This document shows positions 13,132 through 18,535 of a stretch of DNA of 18,535 bases, piece by piece. Each line of letters begins with the position of its first letter. Position 1 is the first letter of the stretch. Both the position numbers and the translations under genes were made by a program. Source of the stretch: Planctomycetota bacterium (GTDB taxonomy: Bacteria; Planctomycetota; UBA11346). The DNA is taken from the NCBI GenBank assembly GCA_013816415.1, contig JACDEN010000007.1, forward strand, positions 1-18,535, given 5' to 3'. The notes beneath the pieces were generated by a model, which made no database searches, was not told the origin of the DNA, and saw only the letters and a list, made by a program, of their open reading frames with translations.

Positions 13132-14724
13132 ATGGCCGAGACATCCACCCAATCCCGATCGATCGCGACCCAATTGGACGCGATGTCGCCGACCATCATC
13201 GCCAGCGGATGGTCGAGCCAGTCGCACATCGATCGCGCGCGCATCTCGCTGATGTCGTACCCGGCGCCAGTGCCGGCGGCCGGGCGTTCGCGGCTGTCGC
13301 AGTTCCTCGTCGATGCGAAGGTGCTGACCCGCGAACAGGCCGGTGAACTCGATACGCTGGCGGCGACGCAGCAGAACCTTCCGCATTTCCGCATCCTGAA
13401 GAAGGTCGGCTCAGGAGGCATGGGCATCGTCTACCTCGCAACGCATACCGCGACCGGACGCGAGTGCGCGCTCAAGACGCTGAACGTCCGATTGGCCGAC
13501 GACGGCGATTTCGTCAGCCGGTTCCAGCGCGAAACCCATGCGCTCGCCGGCATCAAGCATGCGAATGTCGCCGAGGTGATCGAAAGCGGCGAGTGCAGTG
13601 GGCACTTCTATCTGGCGATGGAATACATCGATGGTCCGAGCCTGATGACTCTGCTGCGCGACTACAAGGCGCTGCCTGAACTCTACGCGCTGCGGATCGC
13701 CCGACAGGTCGCCGAAGGCTTGGCGCACGTCTATGCGCAATCGGGACTGATCCACCGCGACATCAAGCCTGAGAACGTCCTGATCCTGCGCAGCCATTCC
13801 TCCGGCGGGATGTTCCCGGAGGACGACGTGGCGAAACTGATCGATTTCGGCCTCGCCAAATCCACCAACGAGAAGGACGAGCGGCTGACCCAGACCGGGA
13901 TGACGATCGGCACCCCCCTCTACATGTCGCCCGAACAGGTGCGCGGAGAGACGCTCGACTGCCGCTCGGACATCTACGGACTCGGCGCGACGCTCTACCA
14001 CCTGCTGACCGGAGTGACGCCGTTCACCGGGTCGAGCCCCGGCACCATCATGAGCGCGCACCTGACCGAGCCGATCCCGGATCCGTCGCAGAAGGTCCCG
14101 AGCCTGAATCCGCTGACCCGGGACCTGATCGGGATGGCGATGGCGAAGGATGTGGACAAGCGCTTCCTGACCTACGAGGCGCTGATCAATGCGTGCTCCG
14201 AGGCGATCACCGCGCTCGCCGTGAGCTCCCACTCCGCTCCGCAGTTCCTGCGCAAGCCGTTGGTCCTCAAGACCGGGGTCAAGAAGCCGCTGACCGACCG
14301 CCACCCGACACCCGACGAGGACAGGTCTGCCGAATCCGAACCGCTGAACGACGATCTGAAGCGCGACGCCATCAGCACGCGCATCCGGGCCAAGCACCGC
14401 GATCTGCGCGACAGCGCTCAGGCGACGATTCCCACGCCTGATAGATCCGAGACCACGGTCACCCGGAGCGCCTCGAAGGTCTACGAACCGGCGCCGGTGT
14501 CAGCGCCGGCGAATGCGCCGATGCTGCGGGCGGTCACCGAGCAGCTGCCGATCAAGCGCAAGCACCTCAGTCCGTTGCCCGTGCTGCCGCCGATGCAGAC
14601 GCCGTCGAGCATGGTGCTCGACGATGAAGCCCGGCGCGCGGTCGGCACCGGCGTCATCCCGTGGGCGCTGCTCGGCCTATCGCTGGCGGCACTCGCCGTC
14701 TATCTCATCTTCCTACGGAATTGA
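13132..14724 (+). CDS. Tail-anchored Ser/Thr protein kinase (PknB/Hanks type)
   Basis: This is a eukaryotic-type protein kinase of 530 residues. After an N-terminal region (about 1-88) containing LSQFLVDAKVLTREQAGEL come the kinase motifs: glycine loop GSGGMG (about 93-98), Lys115 (ALK), catalytic HRD at 208-210 followed by IKPEN, DFG Asp238, GTPLYMSPEQ, and SDIYGLGATLYHLLTG. All catalytic residues are present. Between the catalytic loop and DFG there is an insert of about ten residues rich in Ser/Gly (SHSSGGMFPEDD). A long polar, probably disordered region (about 375-500) with several TIPTP- and SETTVT-like Ser/Thr clusters leads to a single membrane helix (about 508-528) with only two or so residues after it. 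There is thus no external sensor domain, and the kinase probably sits on the inner face of the membrane. The start at 13132 is the farthest ATG. An ATG at 13252 is possible because conservation before it is unclear. Confidence 0.95.
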   Translation: MAETSTQSRSIATQLDAMSPTIIASGWSSQSHIDRARISLMSYPAPVPAAGRSRLSQFLVDAKVLTREQAGELDTLAATQQNLPHFRILKKVGSGGMGIVYLATHTATGRECALKTLNVRLADDGDFVSRFQRETHALAGIKHANVAEVIESGECSGHFYLAMEYIDGPSLMTLLRDYKALPELYALRIARQVAEGLAHVYAQSGLIHRDIKPENVLILRSHSSGGMFPEDDVAKLIDFGLAKSTNEKDERLTQTGMTIGTPLYMSPEQVRGETLDCRSDIYGLGATLYHLLTGVTPFTGSSPGTIMSAHLTEPIPDPSQKVPSLNPLTRDLIGMAMAKDVDKRFLTYEALINACSEAITALAVSSHSAPQFLRKPLVLKTGVKKPLTDRHPTPDEDRSAESEPLNDDLKRDAISTRIRAKHRDLRDSAQATIPTPDRSETTVTRSASKVYEPAPVSAPANAPMLRAVTEQLPIKRKHLSPLPVLPPMQTPSSMVLDDEARRAVGTGVIPWALLGLSLAALAVYLIFLRN

Positions 14725-14729
14725 CCGGC

Positions 14730-16001
14730 TCATCTTCCCGCGGAACCGACCGGCGAGCCGCGGCCAGGAGTCGCGTCGACCGCTGGAGCCGACGGATCAT
14801 CGGAGATGGAAGGCCGCGCGATCGTGCCGTACTGTACCAGCTGCTGCGCCGCGGTGCTTTCCCATGAGAAGAAATCGCGAAGGGCGTTCACATGCGTCAG
14901 GGCCTGTTCGCGCAGCAGCGCGCGATCGGCGATCGCGCGGGCGATCGCCTGCGCCGCCGCCTCGATCTCCGGCTTCACCACCAGCACATGGGGAAGACCG
15001 CTCACTTCGGGATACGACACCACGCCGATGCCGTCGCTGAGCACCGCAGGCAGGCCTGCGAACAGCGCCTCGACGACGCTCAGTCCGAACCCCTCATGAC
15101 GTGACAGCTGCACGTAGACGTCCGCGTCGGCGAGGAAGCGCGCGACCTCGGCCGGAGACGCCTGCCCGTGGAAGGTCACGTGGTCGGACAGCTCCAGGGA
15201 TTTCACCAGCAATTCGAGTCGGCGTCGTGAACCGCACTGATCGCTGCCGACGAGATGCAGCGTCGCCGATCGGGCCTGCTGCCCACGGCGCGCGATGGCG
15301 AAGGCCTCGAGCAGGATGTCGAGTCCTTTGGTGTAGATGTCGAGCCGCCCGACGAAGACCAGTTTCGGCCCCGGGCTGCGCAGCTCCCGCGCGGCACCGA
15401 CCGCCGCCGGCGACTGAACGCCCGGCCCGAGCGTCGCGCAGTACACGTTCTGGTTCGGCAGCAGGGCGGATATATGGGTCGCTTCGAGCGGACTGCTGGC
15501 GTGCATCGTTGCATGCCGGTACAGCAGCCGGCGCGCGAGGCGGAAATACAGGCGCTTCTGGCTGGAACGCCGTTTGTCGAAGACGCCGGGATGGAAGCAG
15601 CCATGGGGGCTGACGACCAGAGGGCAGTCAATGCGCGCCGCCACGCACAGGTTGTCGGGATTGAATTCGCCGTGCACATGCACGACATCGGGCTTGAACT
15701 GGCGCAGCGCATCGAATTCGGCCGGACGCGGGCCCGGCCTGACGATGCGGCCGAGGAAGGTGCTGGCGCGCTGGCGCCAGAAATGCGTGCGGATCGACGG
15801 ATGGACCAGCGGCGGAAGATGGTAGCCGGGAGCCTCCTTGCCGGTGATGAGGACCTCGGCGCCGAGTTCGGCCTGGGCGTTGGCGAGCCCGATGACCGCG
15901 TTGGCGACGCCGCCTCCACCGAGCACATGCGGGTACCAGTGGATTATGCGCGTACCGCCTCCTGCGCGAAATCGGAGGGAGAGACCAGACGAGCGGCCCA
16001 C
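14730..16001 (-). CDS. GT4-family glycosyltransferase
   Basis: This retaining GT-B glycosyltransferase probably adds a sugar from a nucleotide-sugar donor to a surface polysaccharide or lipid-linked repeat unit. Family marks are the N-terminal RIIHWYPHVLGGGGVANAV (glycine loop), VVHVHGEFNPDNL, VSPHGCFHPG, KLVFVGRLDIYTKGLDILLEAF, and the donor-site motif HEGFGLSVVEALFAGLPAVL (near 15,050-15,100). The start is uncertain. The frame is open to a TTG at 16040, a GTG at 16001 is used here, and relatives usually begin right at RIIHWYPH, where this gene has AGGAGG (15963-15958) but only ACG at 15953. Any of these starts overlaps or abuts the deacetylase gene, so translation is coupled. The gene ends five bases from the convergent kinase gene. 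Confidence 0.92.
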   Translation of the reverse strand: MGRSSGLSLRFRAGGGTRIIHWYPHVLGGGGVANAVIGLANAQAELGAEVLITGKEAPGYHLPPLVHPSIRTHFWRQRASTFLGRIVRPGPRPAEFDALRQFKPDVVHVHGEFNPDNLCVAARIDCPLVVSPHGCFHPGVFDKRRSSQKRLYFRLARRLLYRHATMHASSPLEATHISALLPNQNVYCATLGPGVQSPAAVGAARELRSPGPKLVFVGRLDIYTKGLDILLEAFAIARRGQQARSATLHLVGSDQCGSRRRLELLVKSLELSDHVTFHGQASPAEVARFLADADVYVQLSRHEGFGLSVVEALFAGLPAVLSDGIGVVSYPEVSGLPHVLVVKPEIEAAAQAIARAIADRALLREQALTHVNALRDFFSWESTAAQQLVQYGTIARPSISDDPSAPAVDATPGRGSPVGSAGR

Positions 16002-16816
16002 CGCGGCGACGATTCCTGCCACCAGCCGATCACATCCCAATCTCCGCGGACCTTCGCCTGCAGCGAGCGCAGATCGTCGCCGCCATTGATGAAGAAGCGG
16101 GGGATCGCGTGGCGGTCGTCGCTATCGGTTACCCCGCGGAAGAGCACCGCGGCACAGCTTTCATAGCCGACCGAGGCCGCGATGCGCATCGTCTCGTCGG
16201 TGAAATGGCGATCGCGCTTGCCGTAAGGATAGGCCATGGTCGCGACCTCGGCACCGAGCCGCTCTTCGAGCAACTCCTTCGATCGGCGCAGCTCGCGCTC
16301 GACCTCGGGCGCCGGCAGCTGCGCGAGATTGGCGTGGCTCCAGGTGTGTGCGCCGATGTCCATGCCCGCGGACCGCAGGCCGGCGACCTGCTCCCAGGTC
16401 AGCGGCGCGATCTCCTCGAGGGAGGCGCCGCGGTCGCGCTGGAAATGTTCGAGCACCGCGGGATCGCGATCGACGAATCCGGCGGTAACGAAGAACGTCG
16501 CGCCCAGGCCGAGATCGTGGAGGATCGGCAGCGCGACGTCATGGTTGTCGGCATAGCCGTCGTCGAAGGTGATCGCGACCGCCGGCTTGGCGTCGTCGGC
16601 GCGGGCAGCGGTGATGCGCGAGAAGGGCACCACGTCGCAGGCCTGCCTGAGCCAGGTCAGCTGCTCGGTGAAGGCCTGGGGCGAGGCGGAGGCGAAACGG
16701 TTCGTCGGATGGATCGAATGGTAGCACAGCACCACGCGCCGCGGACGGCCGCGGCGGGCGAACCACCGCGCCGAGCAGGCGGTCATCACTGATTTGATGG
16801 CGCGCTTAAACGGCAT
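15944..16816 (-). CDS. NodB-family polysaccharide deacetylase
   Basis: This metal-dependent carbohydrate esterase (CE4) has 290 residues and removes N- or O-acetyl groups from a polysaccharide. Motifs: TFDDGYADN with Asp85 (catalytic base) and Asp86 (metal), HTWSH with metal ligands His157 and His161, and AYPYGKRD (the third motif). The N-terminal part (RRVVLCYHSIHPT) is typical of the polysaccharide-cluster subgroup. There is no signal peptide; the basic N-terminus could associate with the membrane. The gene starts inside the end of the FemAB-like gene (an 11-base overlap) and overlaps the beginning of the glycosyltransferase frame, which points to a single operon. The likely substrate is the exopolysaccharide made by the neighbouring genes. 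Confidence 0.94.
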   Translation of the reverse strand: MPFKRAIKSVMTACSARWFARRGRPRRVVLCYHSIHPTNRFASASPQAFTEQLTWLRQACDVVPFSRITAARADDAKPAVAITFDDGYADNHDVALPILHDLGLGATFFVTAGFVDRDPAVLEHFQRDRGASLEEIAPLTWEQVAGLRSAGMDIGAHTWSHANLAQLPAPEVERELRRSKELLEERLGAEVATMAYPYGKRDRHFTDETMRIAASVGYESCAAVLFRGVTDSDDRHAIPRFFINGGDDLRSLQAKVRGDWDVIGWWQESSPRWAARLVSPSDFAQEAVRA

Positions 16817-17660
16817 GCGGCTGCGCCGGGGGGACGGCCATCGCAGGCTGATCCGTGGGATGATCAGCAGACCTGGCCGGGCTCGGCTGCGCCTTCAGGC
16901 GCGACCGGCGATTGGAGACCGCGCGCAGCGCCGCACGCAGCAGCGGATTGCGCGCCAGATGGAGCACCTGATGGGTGACGTCGGTGCCGCCGAAGAGCGA
17001 TTTGAACTGGGTGATCGAGTACTCGGGCAGGTTCGGATCGGTGACGATGCCGCCGAGGTCGTAGGTGGCGACGCCGGCTGTGCGGTAATGGCAGAATTCA
17101 TGCCAATGCAGCCAGCGGTTGAGCGCGCCGACGACGCCGCGCTCGGCCGGGTCGGCGCGGTCGGCGGTGGCGCTCATCAGCGCGCGCACCCGATGCGGGG
17201 TGTCGGCGAGGATGACGTGCGCGACCATCGGTTTGCCCTGGTGCTTGGCGACGAAGACATCGCAGCACGCGACGATGCGCTCCCATTCCTTGTCGCCGAG
17301 CGGCGCACGGAAGCGATGCCTGGTGATGAAATCGTGGATCAGCGTCCGCGCGACGTCGAGGTGCTCGTTGAGCATGACCTCGGGAGCGAGCTTGCGGGCC
17401 TTGTTGATCTGGTAGCGGCAGGTCTTCTTTTCCAGCCGGCCCCACAGCGTCTCCTCGTCGGTCCTCAGATCGACGAGCGAGGTGTGGAACGGCCGGCGGC
17501 GGAAGGCGAAACGGTCGAGCGCGTCGGCGACGCTGGTTTCGCACTGCATCGCGGTGACCACCGGCGCCCGAGCGAGCAGCGCCTCGACTTCATGTGGATC
17601 GTCCGGGTACCAGGCCTGGAGGGCATTGAACACCGAAAAACGATTCTCGACCACGATCAT
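16806..17660 (-). CDS. FemAB/GNAT-like acyltransferase in a polysaccharide cluster
   Basis: This encodes 284 residues. I chose the ATG at 17660 because GAGG lies seven bases upstream and the frame before it reads as low-quality, basic and acidic runs. Residues 73-90 (W-x3-LEKKTCRYQINKARK) match the motif of FemAB-type and related GNAT acyltransferases found in exopolysaccharide operons. Later blocks (MVAHVILADTPHRVRALMSAT, VVGALNRWLHWHEF, YDLGGI, YSITQFKSLFGG) are also typical of that fold. Members transfer acyl or aminoacyl groups, in some cases to peptidoglycan and in others to a polysaccharide. The exact substrate cannot be read from the sequence. The C-terminal about 30 residues are polar and Pro-rich. 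The gene lies between the flippase and deacetylase genes of the operon. Confidence 0.75.
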   Translation of the reverse strand: MIVVENRFSVFNALQAWYPDDPHEVEALLARAPVVTAMQCETSVADALDRFAFRRRPFHTSLVDLRTDEETLWGRLEKKTCRYQINKARKLAPEVMLNEHLDVARTLIHDFITRHRFRAPLGDKEWERIVACCDVFVAKHQGKPMVAHVILADTPHRVRALMSATADRADPAERGVVGALNRWLHWHEFCHYRTAGVATYDLGGIVTDPNLPEYSITQFKSLFGGTDVTHQVLHLARNPLLRAALRAVSNRRSRLKAQPSPARSADHPTDQPAMAVPPAQPHAV

Positions 17661-17680
17661 GGGTGGACCTCGCTCACGTC

Positions 17681-17700
17681 GCCGGTACGAGCCGGTACGA
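17681..17700. repeat. Tandem 10-bp repeat upstream of the FemAB-like gene
   Basis: GCCGGTACGA is repeated twice without a gap (17681-17690, 17691-17700) in the 100-bp gap between the flippase stop (17761) and the FemAB-like start (17660). A short inverted repeat, AGGGA/TCCCT (17736-17740 and 17745-17749), lies in the same gap. They could mark an internal regulatory site. No promoter elements are clear. Confidence 0.35.
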
Positions 17701-17760
17701 ACGTCGTCATCATCTTCATCAGACCCTCGGTTTGTAGGGAAATGTCCCTCGGCTCGCACA

Positions 17761-18535
17761 TCAGGGAGAACCCGCGGGGCCGGCGACCGCCGCACCCCGA
17801 CGGCCATAGGCCGCGCGCAGGAACAGCAGGACGATGACCGGCAGGAACAGCAGCCGCACCGTCAGATTCGACCACACGATCCCCATCAGCTCATCCGCAG
17901 CGAACGGCCCACGGCTGGTGAAGAGGTAGGCGCCGGTGATGGCGAGCGAGAACAGGATGTGGTAGAGGAACACGAGGTCGGTCCGGACCTTCGCCCGGCA
18001 TCCCATCATCAGCGCCATCGAGATGACATAGGGGAAGACCACCAGGCTGAACACCGAGAGCGGACGGGTCAGCGGCGTGAAGGACGGCCCGAACAGCAGT
18101 CGGAGCAGATCGCCGCCGAAGAGGAACAGGACGGCGTACCCTCCGACGGCGATGACCGACCAGACGCCGGCGACCATCCAGGTGCGCGCGACCAATCCGC
18201 GCGGATTGTCGGCATGGGTGCTGATCATCGGCATGAGGAACTGCCCGAGCGCCGAGATGCACTGGTAGAACGGCGTCAGCAGGTTGTCGAGGATCTTCAT
18301 CGATCCCACCGCAGCGAGGCCGGCGGGAGTCGACGTGAGGATGAAATAATGGACGTTCGCGCACAGCCAGGCGGTGACCGAGACCCCCGATGCCCATTTC
18401 GAATACGATAGGTGATCGCCGATCACCTGGCGCGAGAACGCGCGCGCCTCGGTCGGCACATCCGCGCGCGCGGCTTGCGGCGGGTCGAGCGAGCGCAGCA
18501 TCGAGCGCATGAGCAGCCCGGCGCACGCGCTGGCC
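17761..18535 (-). CDS. Polysaccharide flippase (Wzx/MATE-like), C-terminal part
   Basis: The gene runs off the right edge, and the frame is open through 18535, so the true start is outside. The visible 250-odd residues contain about six hydrophobic segments, consistent with the C-terminal half of a lipid-linked polysaccharide flippase. One line of support is GSMKILDNLLTPFYQCISALGQFLMP, and another is LLFGPSFTPLTRPLSVFSL. Such proteins move lipid-linked repeat units across the inner membrane. It is followed after 100 bp by the FemAB-like, deacetylase and glycosyltransferase genes on the same strand, which fits an exopolysaccharide or capsule locus. Residue-level function is unproven. Confidence 0.8.
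   Translation of the reverse strand, partial: ASACAGLLMRSMLRSLDPPQAARADVPTEARAFSRQVIGDHLSYSKWASGVSVTAWLCANVHYFILTSTPAGLAAVGSMKILDNLLTPFYQCISALGQFLMPMISTHADNPRGLVARTWMVAGVWSVIAVGGYAVLFLFGGDLLRLLFGPSFTPLTRPLSVFSLVVFPYVISMALMMGCRAKVRTDLVFLYHILFSLAITGAYLFTSRGPFAADELMGIVWSNLTVRLLFLPVIVLLFLRAAYGRRGAAVAGPAGSP

Noticed and set aside
11513..13252. A 579-residue plus-strand open frame over rpoN
   Set aside because: It is antisense to rpoN, whose domains are unambiguous, and it reads across the intergenic region into the kinase gene without any motif.

Overview
The window is a GC-rich, gene-dense bacterial chromosome segment. It encodes a sigma-54 factor, a eukaryotic-type Ser/Thr kinase, a kexin-like secreted protease with a C-terminal sorting tail, and a 2-oxoglutarate dehydrogenase operon. 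This mix fits an environmental bacterium with a complex envelope, such as a member of the Planctomycetota/PVC group or a myxobacterium-like lineage. The lineage is an inference; no rRNA or other phylogenetic marker is present.

Layout from left to right. (1) At 4-165 there is a two-copy repeat with an 89-bp period. Each unit folds into three hairpins, and all base changes in the stems between the two copies are compensated. (2) Bases 163-783 (-) encode a small exported protein with a secretin-like domain. (3) Bases 894-1559 (+) encode a lipoprotein that resembles the propeptide of the protease encoded next to it. (4) Bases 1690-4476 (+) encode that protease, a large S8B kexin/furin-like subtilase with a P-domain, Ig-like domains and a Cys-Gly/hydrophobic/Arg tail. 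(5) Bases 4492-5143 (-) hold a VapBC-type toxin-antitoxin pair whose PIN toxin has lost most of its catalytic acids. A 22-bp palindrome covers the antitoxin start codon. (6) Bases 5298-10820 (+) are sucA-sucB-lpdA, encoding all three subunits of the 2-oxoglutarate dehydrogenase complex. (7) Bases 12907-10850 (-) are rpoN followed by a small exported acidic protein gene. (8) Bases 13132-14724 (+) encode a tail-anchored Ser/Thr kinase, divergent from rpoN. (9) From 18535 down to 14730 (-) there is a tightly packed surface-polysaccharide cluster: the end of a flippase, a FemAB/GNAT-like transferase, a NodB polysaccharide deacetylase and a GT4 glycosyltransferase.

The parts most worth follow-up are the prodomain-like lipoprotein beside its probable partner protease, the covarying three-hairpin repeat, and the catalytically depleted PIN protein with its palindromic control element and possible extra half-sites near sucA. 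Everything else is recognisable housekeeping or envelope biology. Coding intervals are very short, with no gene-free stretch over about 230 bp. Long open frames antisense to most genes are a by-product of high GC and were not annotated.
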